A stretch of DNA of 64,000 nucleotides, taken from positions 62,001-126,000 of the forward strand of contig NZ_BBWH01000040.1 of assembly GCF_001463705.1 (NCBI RefSeq). Reading direction: 5' to 3'. Positions 38,392 to 47,656 of the stretch are shown here, in pieces (within the stretch, counting starts at the first letter, position 1; each line of letters begins with the position of its first letter). The position numbers were made by a program, and so were the translations under genes. Source of the stretch: Aureimonas sp. AU12 (GTDB lineage Bacteria > Pseudomonadota > Alphaproteobacteria > Rhizobiales > Rhizobiaceae). The notes below the pieces were generated by a model. That model did not search any database, was not told where the DNA came from, and saw only the letters and a program-made list of their open reading frames with translations.

Positions 38392-39203
38392 CGCGCCCGC
38401 CCGGCGCCGGACGCAGGCGGTACCGAGGGCCGGCCCGGCGCGCTTCGGCGCCGTCGCTCGTCGCGGATCACCCAGACCATCGCGCCGGCCAGCATCGCGG
38501 CGAGACCATACCAGGTGAGCGCGTAGACGAGATGGTGGTTGCGGAAGGCGACGACGGTGAGCCCGCCCACCGGCCATCCGCCGGGATTGGGCGTGGCATC
38601 GGCATCGACGAAGAAGGGCGCGACCGCCTCGCCCGGCAGCTTGGCGGCGGCGATGGCCGCGACGTCGCGCGAGTACCAGCGACCGCCTGCGGGATCATTG
38701 GCGCGCAGGAAGCCGCCGCCGGGTTCGCTCAGGCGGAGCAGTCCGACGACGTCCACGGGGCCGCCCCCCTGCCCGGCGCTGCGGTTGGCGGGGTCGCGGC
38801 GCTCCGTCGGCACGAAGCCGCGATTGACGAGGGTGAACGAGCCGTCGGCACGGAGCAGCGGCGTCAGCACCCAGAAGCCGGCGCCGCGCTCGGTGACGGC
38901 CTGAACCAGGGTCTCGCGGTCGTGGAGAAAGGAGCCGGCGAGTTCGACGCGGCGATAGGCGTCGGCCTCCGCGGTAACGCCGGCCCAGTCGGCGGGACCT
39001 GGCGCCTCGACGGGCGCGGCGGCCAGACGCGCGTCGACGCGGGCGATGAGATCCATCTTCCAGGCGAGGCGCTCGACCTGCCAGGTGCCGAGCGAGACGA
39101 GGCCAGCGAAGACCGCAAGGGCGACAAGTCCCAGCGCCAGAAGGGCGCCGCGCGAGCTGCGGCGGGGCGCCGAACCTCCGCCTGGCGCCCGCGCGGTGGT
39201 CAC
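38388..39203 (-). CDS. SURF1-family oxidase assembly protein
   Basis: 271 residues with two membrane helices, one near each end. The first has the family motif LGTWQVERLAWKMDLI and the large loop contains VNRGFVP. SURF1 proteins help insert heme into heme-copper oxidases. Here the gene overlaps cyoD by four bases and regB by four bases, so it is dedicated to the bo-type quinol oxidase of this operon. Confidence 0.9.
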   Translation of the reverse strand: MTTARAPGGGSAPRRSSRGALLALGLVALAVFAGLVSLGTWQVERLAWKMDLIARVDARLAAAPVEAPGPADWAGVTAEADAYRRVELAGSFLHDRETLVQAVTERGAGFWVLTPLLRADGSFTLVNRGFVPTERRDPANRSAGQGGGPVDVVGLLRLSEPGGGFLRANDPAGGRWYSRDVAAIAAAKLPGEAVAPFFVDADATPNPGGWPVGGLTVVAFRNHHLVYALTWYGLAAMLAGAMVWVIRDERRRRSAPGRPSVPPASGAGRAR

Positions 39204-39658
39204 GGCATCTGGCTCATGTCGTGGCCGGGCATGGCGTCCATGCCCTGGCCCGTCATCATGCCGCCCTCGTTCATCTCATGGCCGGGCATCTGCATCATGT
39301 TGGTGTTGAGGTGGTACATGACCCAGAGCGAGCCCGCGATGGTGATCACCACGAGAACGAGCGTGAAGATCAGCGCCAGCATGTTCCAGCCGCCCTCCGA
39401 CTTCGTGTTCATGTGGAGGAAGTAGACCATGTGGACGACGATCTGCACCACCGCGAAGCCCATCACGAGGAAGGCGGTGACGCGGGGATTGGCGAACACG
39501 TCTCCCATCACCAGCGCGAACGGCATGACGGTGAGGATCACCGCCAGCACGAAGCCGGTGATGTAGCCCTTCATCGTGCCGTGGCCGACCTGATGCTCGT
39601 CGTGCAGGACGTGGACCTCGGCGCTGCCGCTGGCCGTGGTGGCGGTCTTGGCGCTCAT
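39200..39658 (-). CDS. cyoD: Cytochrome o ubiquinol oxidase subunit IV with Met-rich C-terminal tail
   Basis: 152 residues with three membrane helices, the small CyoD subunit. E. coli CyoD is about 109 residues and, as I recall, ends shortly after the equivalent of LNTNMM. Here a 32-residue tail (residues 121-152, bases 39203-39298) follows with ten methionines and two MPGH motifs. By the known topology the tail faces the periplasm. It might bind copper. ATG 39658 overlaps the cyoC stop (ATGA). The family call is firm; the tail's role is inferred. Confidence 0.92.
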   Translation of the reverse strand: MSAKTATTASGSAEVHVLHDEHQVGHGTMKGYITGFVLAVILTVMPFALVMGDVFANPRVTAFLVMGFAVVQIVVHMVYFLHMNTKSEGGWNMLALIFTLVLVVITIAGSLWVMYHLNTNMMQMPGHEMNEGGMMTGQGMDAMPGHDMSQMP

Positions 39659-40290
39659 TGCAGCACCCCCAGGAGGTAGACGAAGGAGAAGACGCCGATC
39701 CAGATGACGTCGAGGAAGTGCCAGAACAGCGACAGGCACATGAGGCGGCGGCGGTTTTCCGGAAGCAGGCCGCGCTGGGCCACCTGCACCATCAGCACCA
39801 CCAGCCAGATCACGCCGAAGGTGACGTGCAGTCCGTGGGTGCCGACCAGCGTGAAGAAGGCCGAGAGGAAGGCCGAGCGCTGCGGGCCCGCGCCCTCATG
39901 GATGAGATGGGCGAACTCGTAGAGTTCGAGCGACAGGAAGGCGAGGCCGAACAGGCCGGTGACCGCCAGCCAGACGAGCGTCCCCCGCTTGTTCTCCTTC
40001 TCCATCGCCAGCATGGCGAAGCCATAGGTGATGGACGAGAACAGCAGCATCGCCGTGTTGATGGCGACGAGCGGCAGGTCGAAGAGATCCGCCGGCGTCG
40101 GGCCGGCGGCATAGGAGCGCCCGTAGACGCCGTAGCAGGCGAAGAGCACCGCAAAGATGAGACAGTCGCTCATCAGGTAGATCCAGAAGCCGAGCAGCGT
40201 GCCGCCTTCGGCATGGCCGTCTTCCTCGGCCACGTAGAATTTCAGGTCTTCCTCGGCTGCGGGCACGCCCGTGGTGATCGCGTTCGCCAT
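39655..40290 (-). CDS. cyoC: Cytochrome o ubiquinol oxidase subunit III
   Basis: A 211-residue inner-membrane protein with five helices. [20 protein letters not shown] and [14 protein letters not shown] are subunit III signatures. It supports stability of the catalytic subunit in the quinol oxidase. It begins three bases after cyoB and overlaps cyoD by four bases. Confidence 0.94.
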   Translation of the reverse strand: MANAITTGVPAAEEDLKFYVAEEDGHAEGGTLLGFWIYLMSDCLIFAVLFACYGVYGRSYAAGPTPADLFDLPLVAINTAMLLFSSITYGFAMLAMEKENKRGTLVWLAVTGLFGLAFLSLELYEFAHLIHEGAGPQRSAFLSAFFTLVGTHGLHVTFGVIWLVVLMVQVAQRGLLPENRRRLMCLSLFWHFLDVIWIGVFSFVYLLGVLQ

Positions 40291-40293
40291 GGT

Positions 40294-42297
40294 TCAGACC
40301 CTCGCCGCGAGCATGCTGGTGCGCTCGTTCTCCGCCCGCACCACGTCCTCGGCGGGAATGTGGAAGTCCCGGTCGTAGTTGAAGGAGTGGCCGATCGCCA
40401 CCGCGATGAGGGAGGCGAAGGAGAGCGCCGCCAGCCACCAGATGTACCAGATGACCGCGAAGCCGAAGACGACGCTGAGGCCGGCGAGGACGACGCCCGC
40501 GCCCGTGTTCTTCGGCATGTGGATCGCCTTGAAGCCTTCGAGAGGCCGCTTGTAGCCGCGACGCTTCATGTCCGAGAAGGCGTCGTGGTCGTGGATCATC
40601 GGGGTGAACGCGAAGTTGTAGACCGGCGGCGGCGAGGCGGTGGACCATTCGAGGGTCCGGCCGTCCCAGGGATCGCCGGTGTGGTCGGCCAGTTGGTCGC
40701 GGCGCAGGAACGCCATCACGATCGACATCAGGAAGGACAGGATGCCGAGCAGGATGAGGAAGGCGCCGAAGGCGGCGATGATGAACCAGATCTGCAGCGA
40801 GGGATCCTCGAAATGCTGCACCCGGCGCGTCACGCCCATCAGGCCGAGGATGTAGAGCGGCATGAAGGCGAACCAGAAGCCCGTCAACCAGAACCAGAAG
40901 CTCGTCTTGCCCCAGAAGGGATCTAGCTTGAAGCCGAAGGCCTTGGGGAACCAGTAGGTGGTGCCCGCGAACATGCCGAACAGCACGCCGCCGATGATGA
41001 CGTTGTGGAAGTGGGCGACGAGGAAGAGCGAGTTGTGGAGCACGAAGTCGGCCGGCGGCACGGCGAGGAGCACGCCGGTCATGCCGCCGATCGTGAACGT
41101 CACCATGAAGCCGAGCGTCCACAGCATCGGCACCTCGAAGCGGATGCGGCCCCGATACATGGTGAACAGCCAGTTGAAGATCTTCGCGCCCGTCGGGATC
41201 GAGATGATCATCGTGGTGATGCCGAAGAACGAGTTCACCGACGCGCCCGAGCCCATCGTGAAGAAGTGGTGCAGCCAGACGAGGTAGGAGAGGATGGTGA
41301 TGACGACGGTGGCGTAGACCATCGAGGCATAGCCGAAGAGGCGCTTGCCCGAGAAGGTCGAGACGACCTCGGAGAACACGCCGAAGGCCGGCAGGATGAG
41401 GATGTAGACCTCCGGGTGGCCCCAGATCCAGATGAGGTTCACGTACATCATCGGGTTGCCGCCGAGATCGTTCGTGAAGAAGTTGGTGCCGACATAGCGG
41501 TCGAGCGTCAGCAGCGCGAGCACCGCCGTCAGCACCGGGAAGGCGGCGACGATGAGGACGTTGGTGCAGAGCGAGGTCCAGGTGAAGACCGGCATCTTCA
41601 TCATCGACATGCCCGGCGCGCGCATCTTGACGATGGTGACGACGAGATTGATACCCGAGAGCAGCGTGCCGATGCCCGCGATCTGCAGCGCCCAGATGTA
41701 GTAGTCGACGCCGACGCCCGGCGAGTAGGCCGCGCCCGACAGCGGCGGATAGGCGAGCCAGCCGGTGCGCGCGAACTCGCCGACGAAGAGCGACATCATC
41801 ACGGTCACGGCGCCGGCCGCCGTCATCCAGAAGGAGAAGTTGTTCAGGAAGGGGAAGGCGACGTCACGCGCGCCGATCTGCAGCGGCACCACGAAGTTCA
41901 TCAGGCCGGTGACGAAGGGCATCGCCACGAAGAAGATCATGATGACGCCGTGAGCGGTGAAGACTTGGTCGTAGTGATGCGGCGGCAGGTAGCCCTCGAC
42001 CTGACCGAAGGCCATCGCCTGCTGCGCGCGCATCATCAGCGCGTCGGCAAAGCCGCGCATCAGCATGATGAGCGCGAGGATGATGTACATGATGCCGATC
42101 TTCTTGTGATCGACGCTCGTGAACCACTCGGCCCAGAGATAGCCCCAGAGTTTGAAGTAAGTCAGCGCGCCGACGAGCGCGAGCCCGCCGAGCGCCACCA
42201 CCGCGAAGGTGATGAGCAGGATCGGCTCGTGATAGGGGATCGCCTCGAGCGTCAGGCGCCCGAAGATCAGCTGCTGGAGATCCGTGTTGGCAAACAT
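40294..42297 (-). CDS. cyoB: Cytochrome o ubiquinol oxidase subunit I
   Basis: The 667-residue catalytic subunit with about 15 helices. It reduces oxygen to water and pumps protons. Metal ligands are visible: [10 protein letters not shown] (heme), [13 protein letters not shown] with the His-Tyr cross-link pair, HHFFTMG (copper), and [11 protein letters not shown] (both hemes). Length matches E. coli CyoB (663). It is preceded by cyoA with a 39-base gap. Confidence 0.96.
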   Translation of the reverse strand: MFANTDLQQLIFGRLTLEAIPYHEPILLITFAVVALGGLALVGALTYFKLWGYLWAEWFTSVDHKKIGIMYIILALIMLMRGFADALMMRAQQAMAFGQVEGYLPPHHYDQVFTAHGVIMIFFVAMPFVTGLMNFVVPLQIGARDVAFPFLNNFSFWMTAAGAVTVMMSLFVGEFARTGWLAYPPLSGAAYSPGVGVDYYIWALQIAGIGTLLSGINLVVTIVKMRAPGMSMMKMPVFTWTSLCTNVLIVAAFPVLTAVLALLTLDRYVGTNFFTNDLGGNPMMYVNLIWIWGHPEVYILILPAFGVFSEVVSTFSGKRLFGYASMVYATVVITILSYLVWLHHFFTMGSGASVNSFFGITTMIISIPTGAKIFNWLFTMYRGRIRFEVPMLWTLGFMVTFTIGGMTGVLLAVPPADFVLHNSLFLVAHFHNVIIGGVLFGMFAGTTYWFPKAFGFKLDPFWGKTSFWFWLTGFWFAFMPLYILGLMGVTRRVQHFEDPSLQIWFIIAAFGAFLILLGILSFLMSIVMAFLRRDQLADHTGDPWDGRTLEWSTASPPPVYNFAFTPMIHDHDAFSDMKRRGYKRPLEGFKAIHMPKNTGAGVVLAGLSVVFGFAVIWYIWWLAALSFASLIAVAIGHSFNYDRDFHIPAEDVVRAENERTSMLAARV

Positions 42298-42336
42298 GGT
42301 GGACCCGTTCTTCGATCGTTGCCGTTTCGGGCGGAC

Positions 42337-43590
42337 TTACTGGTTCAGCTGCGCGGGAGCGGGCGAGGACGACCCCGTCTCGCCGGACCCGGCATCCGGC
42401 ATCGGCCTGTCGTGCGACATGCCCGGCATCGCGTGGCCTTCATGGCCCTGTCCGGCCGGCGCCGCGGACGATCCGGCAGCAGCCGGAGAGGCCGCGGCCG
42501 GCTGCATGCCCTCGGGCTGGACCTCGGACTTCGGCGTGCGGCCCGAGGCCGGGAACGTGGCGCCCGGCGCCTCCGACCCTTCGCCATGCGCCAGACCGTG
42601 GCCGAAGCCCTCGTGCGAACCGGAGCGATCATGCACCAGCCGCTCGCGGTTGCCTTCATGATTTTCGACGCCGCCGCCGGCCGCGTCGATCTGCATCATC
42701 TCGGCCATGCACATCTTGCCGGGCTCGACGCAGAGACCGAGAATGGCGTCGTAGAGCCCGTTCTCGACCGAGGCGTAGTAATGTACAGGCTCGGCTTCGC
42801 TCGGCTTCTCGACCTCGAGATAGCGGGCGCGGTCGAGCGTCTGGCCGTCGGCCTTCACCTTCGCCACCCAGGCGTCGAAGCCCGCGGTGTCGAGCCCGTG
42901 GAACTTGAAGCGCATGCGCGAGAAGCCCGAGCCGCTGTAGTTGGCCGAGAACCCGTCGTAGATGCCGGGCTTGTTGATGACGGCGTGGAGCTGCGTCTGC
43001 ATGCCCGGCATGGCGTAGATCTGGCCGGCGAGCGCGGGCACGAAGAACGAGTTCATGATCGCCGCCGAGGTCAGCTTGAAGGCGATGGGGCGATCCACCG
43101 GTGCGGCGAGCTCGTTGACCGTGGCGATGCCGTATTCCGGGTAGAAGAACATCCACTTCCAGTCGAGCGCCACGACCTCGACCGTCAGCGGCTCCATCTC
43201 GGCCGTCACCGGGCGCGCGGCGTCGATGCGCCCGATCGGCCGGTAGGGGTCGAGGAGATGGGTCGAGATCCAGGTCAGCGCGCCGAGCGCGATGATGATC
43301 ATCAGCGGCGCCGTCCAGATCAGCACTTCCAGGCCGGTCGAGTGGTGCCAGTCGGGATCGTAGGTCGCCGTCTTGTTCGAGGCGCGGTAGCGCCAGGCGA
43401 ACAGCAGCGTGGCCGCGATCACCGGCACGATGATGAGCAGCATCAGGATGGTGGAGACGACGATGAGGTCGCGCTGCTGCGAGGCGACGTCGCCCGACGG
43501 GCTCATCACCACCATGTTGCAGCCGCCCAGCAAGCCGAGAAGCGGAAGCATCCCGAGGATGCGCAGAATTTTCGCGCGCAAAACGACCAT
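42337..43590 (-). CDS. cyoA: Cytochrome o ubiquinol oxidase subunit II, extended C-terminus
   Basis: 417 residues. A lipoprotein signal ends in LLGLLGGC, then two membrane helices and a periplasmic cupredoxin fold that lacks the CuA cysteines, as expected for quinol oxidases (FSANYSGSGFSRMRFKF). About 100 residues longer than E. coli CyoA. The extra C-terminus is His/Met/Pro-rich (GHEGHAMPGMSHDRPM). E. coli CyoA also has a shorter His/Met tail, as I recall. ATG 43590 has GGAGG four bases upstream, stronger than ATG 43617. First gene of the cyo-SURF1-regBA operon, divergent from an MFS gene. Confidence 0.93.
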   Translation of the reverse strand: MVVLRAKILRILGMLPLLGLLGGCNMVVMSPSGDVASQQRDLIVVSTILMLLIIVPVIAATLLFAWRYRASNKTATYDPDWHHSTGLEVLIWTAPLMIIIALGALTWISTHLLDPYRPIGRIDAARPVTAEMEPLTVEVVALDWKWMFFYPEYGIATVNELAAPVDRPIAFKLTSAAIMNSFFVPALAGQIYAMPGMQTQLHAVINKPGIYDGFSANYSGSGFSRMRFKFHGLDTAGFDAWVAKVKADGQTLDRARYLEVEKPSEAEPVHYYASVENGLYDAILGLCVEPGKMCMAEMMQIDAAGGGVENHEGNRERLVHDRSGSHEGFGHGLAHGEGSEAPGATFPASGRTPKSEVQPEGMQPAAASPAAAGSSAAPAGQGHEGHAMPGMSHDRPMPDAGSGETGSSSPAPAQLNQ

Positions 43591-43769
43591 CTCACCTCCA
43601 ATGCGATAGACTGCCATCTACTGGCACGAGGCATGGAATGGGATTGGACGTTTTGTCCACCCCGGATCGTTTGACGAGGGCCCGCCCGCGGCCCTATTCG
43701 AAACCACTACAAGATGCCGCAGCCGGCGCCGTCCGGCGCGGCGCGTCGGAACGGCAGGAGGATGCGGCC

Positions 43770-45110
43770 ATGGCGGCGACAACTCAAGGGATGGCCTCGT
43801 CGACCGGCCTGGAGGACGACGCAAGACAGGTCTCGTCCGACGGCCACGTCTCGCCCACCGAGATCGCCATCGGCGTGGTGATCGGTCGCGCCTCGGAAGC
43901 CTTCGACTTCTTCGTCTTCGGCCTCGCCTGCATCCTCGTCTTCCCGGCGCTGATCTTTCCCTTCGCCGACCACCTGACGGGAACGCTCTATTCCTTCGCC
44001 ATCTTCGGCCTCGCCTTCGTGGTGCGCCCGGTCGGTTCGATCCTCTTCATGGAAGTGGATCGCCGTCACGGGCGCGGCGTCAAGCTGACGATCGCGCTCT
44101 TCCTTCTCGGCGGCTCGACGGCGGCCATCGCCTTCCTGCCGGGCTACGAGACGATCGGCTCCTGGGCCATCGTCTCGCTCATCGTCTTCCGCGCCGGCCA
44201 GGGCTTCGCGCTCGGCGGCGCCTGGGACGGCCTCGCCTCGCTGCTGGCGCTCAACGTGCCGGAGAACCGGCGCGGCTGGTACGCCATGGTGCCCCAGCTC
44301 GGCGGCCCCATCGGCTTCATCATCGCCAGCGGGCTCTTCGCCTTCTTCGTGCTCAACCTCTCGACCGAGGACTTCATCGGCTGGGGCTGGCGCTATCCCT
44401 TCTTCGTCGCCTTCACCATCAACGTCGTGGCGCTCTTCGCGCGGCTGCGCCTGATCGCGACGGAGGAGTTCGTGCAGCTCTTCGAGCGCCGCGACCTCGT
44501 GCCGGTGCGGGTCTTCGAGCTCCTGCGTGAACAGGGGCGCGCCATCCTGCTGGGCGCCTTCGTGCCGCTGGCGAGCTTCGCGCTCTTCCATCTCGTGACG
44601 ATCTTCCCGCTCTCCTACATCGACATCTATTCCGACCGCTCGCCCGGCGAGTTCCTGCTTACCCAGATGGCCGGCGCGGTTCTCTGCCTCGTCTGCACCG
44701 CGCTGTCGGGCACGATCGCCGACCGGATCGGACGCCGGAAGCTGCTCGGCATCTGCGCCGTGGGGATCGGCGTCTTCTCGATCGTCACGCCCTTCCTGCT
44801 TGGCGGCGGCACCGCCGGACAGACCACCTTCGTCTTCGTCGGCTTCGCGCTGCTGGGCTTCGCGCACGGACAGGCGGCGGGCTCGGTCGCGTCGAACTTC
44901 TCGAACCAGAACCGCTACACCGGCTCGGCACTGACCACCGACCTCGCCTGGCTGATCGGCGCCGGCTTCGCGCCGCTCGTGGCGCTCGGCTTCTCCTCGC
45001 GGTTCGGCCTCGTGGCGGTGGGCGTCTACCTCTTCTCGGGCGCCGCCTGCACGCTGGCGGCGCTGGCTTACAACAAGCGCATGGGTCTGAAGGACAGCGG
45101 CGCCGCCTGA
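43770..45110 (+). CDS. MHS-type MFS transporter (metabolite:proton symporter)
   Basis: A 12-helix transporter of about 446 residues. The start of the membrane domain, GRASEAFDFFVFGLACILVFP, and FVVRPVGSILF with the following DRRHGRG loop fit the MHS (ProP/ShiA) family of small organic acid or osmolyte symporters. ATG 43770 has AGGAGG about eight bases upstream. It is divergent from cyoA with 179 bases between, so it may share redox control. Substrate unknown. Confidence 0.85.
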   Translation: MAATTQGMASSTGLEDDARQVSSDGHVSPTEIAIGVVIGRASEAFDFFVFGLACILVFPALIFPFADHLTGTLYSFAIFGLAFVVRPVGSILFMEVDRRHGRGVKLTIALFLLGGSTAAIAFLPGYETIGSWAIVSLIVFRAGQGFALGGAWDGLASLLALNVPENRRGWYAMVPQLGGPIGFIIASGLFAFFVLNLSTEDFIGWGWRYPFFVAFTINVVALFARLRLIATEEFVQLFERRDLVPVRVFELLREQGRAILLGAFVPLASFALFHLVTIFPLSYIDIYSDRSPGEFLLTQMAGAVLCLVCTALSGTIADRIGRRKLLGICAVGIGVFSIVTPFLLGGGTAGQTTFVFVGFALLGFAHGQAAGSVASNFSNQNRYTGSALTTDLAWLIGAGFAPLVALGFSSRFGLVAVGVYLFSGAACTLAALAYNKRMGLKDSGAA

Positions 45111-45292
45111 CGGCGCCGTTCCCCCCGGCGATATTCGCCGACGCCAACGCGCCGCCTGCTCCCGAGCGATCCGCATCGCCCGCCGGGCCCGCGGCGTTTT
45201 CGTGCCGATGGCCGAGCCATGCGCACGATCGCCCCTTTCCAGCGGCCGCCGCTTCGCGCTTATGGGCCGGGCAACTTCAAGGAACACGCGCG

Positions 45293-45538
45293 ATGCCCGT
45301 CCAGACCCTCTACATCGTCCAGCAGTTCGAGAAGATGGGAAAGCGGCTCGTCGCGGGACGCCAGATGAGCTTCAAGACGCCGGGCGAGGCCGCCGCACGC
45401 GCCGACCGGGACGCCTCGCGGGTGGTGGGTGTCGTCGCCATCCAGCAGACCGTGGACACCGACACGGGCGAGGTGCTGGAGGAGCCCGCGGTTCTCGCCC
45501 GTCACGGCGAATTGCCGGCCGAGTTCAGCGAGGCCTGA
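45293..45538 (+). CDS. Hypothetical 81-aa protein
   Basis: A small soluble protein, MPVQTLYIVQQFEKMGKRL at the N-terminus, with a central KTPGEAAARADRDASRVVG helix and an acidic C-terminus ending in RHGELPAEFSEA. I do not recognise a named domain. The layout recalls short proteins of unknown role found widely in Hyphomicrobiales. AAGGAA precedes the ATG. Codon use matches the chromosome. Confidence 0.7.
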   Translation: MPVQTLYIVQQFEKMGKRLVAGRQMSFKTPGEAAARADRDASRVVGVVAIQQTVDTDTGEVLEEPAVLARHGELPAEFSEA

Positions 45539-45673
45539 TCGCGCCGAGGCGAGAGCCGCGCGGCCTGGAACGCCGCGCTTCGTCGATGGCCGAAAGAACG
45601 CAAGTCATTCTTCGAAACCGACTTTAATCGATTGCGAAAGACTTCGATCGACTGCGCATCCATCAGTTTTTCT

Positions 45674-45684
45674 GGTTTCAAACC
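45674..45684. promoter_or_regulatory. Perfect palindrome in AT-rich leader region
   Basis: GGTTT-C-AAACC inside the AT-rich stretch upstream of the CsbD-like gene. Candidate operator; chance is not excluded. Confidence 0.25.
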
Positions 45685-45700
45685 GAATATTATGATTTTC

Positions 45701-45728
45701 TTGTATTTTTGCGCAACTGTCCCATATT
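45701..45728 (+). promoter_or_regulatory. Candidate promoter of the CsbD-like gene
   Basis: TTGTAT (45701-45706) and CATATT (45723-45728) with a 16-base spacer, within a stretch (about 45600-45735) far richer in A/T than the rest of the window. The transcript would start about 85 bases before the ATG at 45819, and its leader contains the hairpin arms GCGGCC/GGCCGC. Confidence 0.35.
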
Positions 45729-45818
45729 CATGATGTGAGCGAATTTACGCCGAAGCGGCCGGATCGAGGCCGCCTCGGTCGCAGGGCCTCCGGCCGACCG
45801 CTCGCCAGGACCAACATC

Positions 45819-46037
45819 ATGTTCGGATATCAAGGTGGCGAAAGCGACGAGACGGTCGCCCGCAAGCGCGTCTACATGGGCGAAGCCCGGATCCGCTGGC
45901 CCTTCCTGACCAAGTTCGACGTCACCACCATCCACAACGAGCAGCAGCTCGCCACGATGGTCCGCGACCGCCTGCACCTGTCGCGCACCGCCGCCGATGC
46001 CGAAGTTCATGAATGGACGAGAGGCAAGACCTTCTGA
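45819..46037 (+). CDS. CsbD-like small stress protein
   Basis: 72 residues. The pattern RWPFLTKFDVTTIHNEQQLA then RDRLHLSRTAADAEVHEW follows the CsbD family layout (W..LT..D...I...L then a helix ending in V.EW), although the usual N-terminal part of CsbD is replaced. CsbD proteins are small, abundant general-stress proteins of unknown mechanism. ATG 45819 has AGGA eight bases upstream; a longer in-frame start at 45735 lacks one. The family call rests on pattern only. Confidence 0.6.
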   Translation: MFGYQGGESDETVARKRVYMGEARIRWPFLTKFDVTTIHNEQQLATMVRDRLHLSRTAADAEVHEWTRGKTF

Positions 46038-46135
46038 GACGCCGTGCTCGCGCCGCTCGCCGCGGCTGACACCAGGAGAACGCTGCGCTGAAGCTCCAGC
46101 CCAAGCGCTGACGACCATCCCCGGAAGGACCTGCC

Positions 46136-46354
46136 ATGATTAAGTCGACGCCGATCCTCGCCTCGCGCGCCAAGCCCGCCGCCGCGCCCGCAACTTCCGC
46201 CTTTGCCAGCGTCGTCACGGGCGCTGCCGCGATCCGCGCCCGCAACATGCGGCTTCGAACGCTGCGCATGGCCGTCGAGGATCAGGCGAGCGCGATCCGG
46301 CTCCCCGCTCCGCCCCCTGTCGGACCAGCCCTCCCGGAGACGAACGACCGATGA
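46136..46354 (+). CDS. Hypothetical 72-aa Ala/Arg-rich protein
   Basis: ATG 46136 has GGAAGGA eight bases upstream, which is the main support for it being real. The product is rich in Ala, Pro and Arg (KPAAAPATSAFASVV, RARNMRLRTLRM) with no recognisable domain. Its stop overlaps the start of the next gene (ATGA), so the two are coupled. Confidence 0.6.
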   Translation: MIKSTPILASRAKPAAAPATSAFASVVTGAAAIRARNMRLRTLRMAVEDQASAIRLPAPPPVGPALPETNDR

Positions 46355-46899
46355 CCGCCTCCCCCCGCACGCTCGCCCCGACCGCAGCCGCGCCCGCCGC
46401 GCTCGATCTCAGCCCCCTGCCCGGCGACGGTGAGGCGGTCCCGATCCTGGTCGACTTCACCGTTCCCGCCGACGTCTTCTGGTCGTCCTCCGCCCGCCGC
46501 CTGACGCGGCAGGGGTCGATGCGCTTCAAGAGCTTCGACACGCTGTCGGAGGCCGTGCGCTTCGTGATCGACGACAAGAGCGAACAGCGCTTCCGCTGCG
46601 CCGTGGATACCGCCGACGACCGCTACGAGGACGATGCGATCGAAGCCCTCTACGGGCGCGACGATTTTCCCGCCGGCTTGAAGGCGACCGGTCCGCGCGT
46701 CGCAGCGATCGTGGCGGCCACCGCCTACGACCTGCGCCACGAAGAGCGGGGCACCTGGACCGTCTACGAGGTTCGCACCGGCGAGGCCGTCATCATCAAC
46801 GGTGTCCTGATGACCCGCATGGGGCTCGTCGAGGCCGGGAACATGGCCCGTGCCCTCAACGGGCCCGACCGGCAGGACATGCTGGCCATGGGCCCCTGA
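46351..46899 (+). CDS. Hypothetical 182-aa protein
   Basis: A soluble protein whose start overlaps the previous stop. The centre has FKSFDTLSEAVRFVIDD and YEDDAIEALYGRDDFP, then a C-terminal strand-rich part ending in AGNMARALNGPDR. I do not recognise the family. It belongs to a run of small uncharacterised genes between the MFS transporter and the Nudix gene. Confidence 0.7.
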   Translation: MTASPRTLAPTAAAPAALDLSPLPGDGEAVPILVDFTVPADVFWSSSARRLTRQGSMRFKSFDTLSEAVRFVIDDKSEQRFRCAVDTADDRYEDDAIEALYGRDDFPAGLKATGPRVAAIVAATAYDLRHEERGTWTVYEVRTGEAVIINGVLMTRMGLVEAGNMARALNGPDRQDMLAMGP

Positions 46900-46910
46900 A
46901 ACGGGATCGG

Positions 46911-46924
46911 CGGGCTTCAGCCCG
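46911..46924. terminator. Short bidirectional hairpin between convergent genes
   Basis: CGGGCT-TC-AGCCCG, 11 bases after the stop of the 182-aa gene. The nearest T-run (TTTT) is about 12 bases further on, so it is weak. Confidence 0.35.
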
Positions 46925-47012
46925 TCGCTTCCGTTTTGCGACCAACCCGATCAGCGCACGCGTGACCGGCCGCACGACCTCGTCCGGTAGGGCGTAGCTC
47001 CTCCCGCGGCGC

Positions 47013-47579
47013 TTAGAACTCCTCCGTCGCCAGCCGTCGACCGTCGGGCATCCGGTCGCCCGACGCGTCGCCGGGATTGCCGAAGGGCACGGGCGACGCG
47101 CCGCCTTGCGCCTCGCGTTCATGGTTCAGCGCCCAGTGGACGGAGGGAAAGGCCAGATCCTCCCAGGGGATCTCGTCCCAGCCAAAGAGCCTCACTTCGA
47201 GGCTCTCGATGCCCGCTTCGATACGGGGATCGGCGAGTTCGGCCCGGAAGATCAGCTGGACCTGGCTGATGCGCGGCACCGAATAGACCGCCAGCAGCCG
47301 CTCGATGCGAAGGTCGGCGCCAGCCTCCTCGCGCGCCTCGCGACGGGCGCCCTCCTCCGGCGTCTCGTTCAGTTCCATGTAGCCGGCAGGGATCGTCCAG
47401 AACCCCGAGCGCGGGTCGATGGCGCGCCGGCACAGCAGCACTTGGCCCCCAAACCGCACCACCGAGCCTACGACGATCTTGGGATTGTCGTAGGCGACGA
47501 AGCCGCAATGGTCGCAGACCTTGCGGGGCAGGCCGTCGCCTTCGGGAATGCGGAGCGAGAAGGAGGGGGTCGTGTCCAT
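47013..47579 (-). CDS. Nudix hydrolase
   Basis: A 188-residue enzyme that hydrolyses a nucleoside diphosphate linked to another group. The Nudix box GYMELNETPEEGARREAREE is complete. An N-terminal CDHCGFVAYDNPKIVVG segment resembles half of the zinc ribbon and the linker of NudC-like ADP-ribose or NADH hydrolases. Substrate cannot be fixed. It lies downstream of ccmG on the same strand with a 77-base gap. Confidence 0.88.
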   Translation of the reverse strand: MDTTPSFSLRIPEGDGLPRKVCDHCGFVAYDNPKIVVGSVVRFGGQVLLCRRAIDPRSGFWTIPAGYMELNETPEEGARREAREEAGADLRIERLLAVYSVPRISQVQLIFRAELADPRIEAGIESLEVRLFGWDEIPWEDLAFPSVHWALNHEREAQGGASPVPFGNPGDASGDRMPDGRRLATEEF

Positions 47580-47656
47580 GAGTCTCTAGATGGCGCAGCC
47601 GTGTGGGTCGGCGACGTCGGCGGCGTAAAATCGCCGGGGCCGCGAAGGCCCGCCCG

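Noticed and set aside
43645-43659. TGGAC-GTTTT-GTCCA inverted repeat between cyoA and the MFS gene as a RegA or FNR site
   Set aside because: Arms of five bases are too short, and it matches no consensus I can defend; it may be chance.
41005-43674. 889-codon open frame antisense to cyoB and cyoA
   Set aside because: Low-complexity Glu/Asp/Arg/His translation and no motif; the opposite strand encodes oxidase subunits with all metal ligands.
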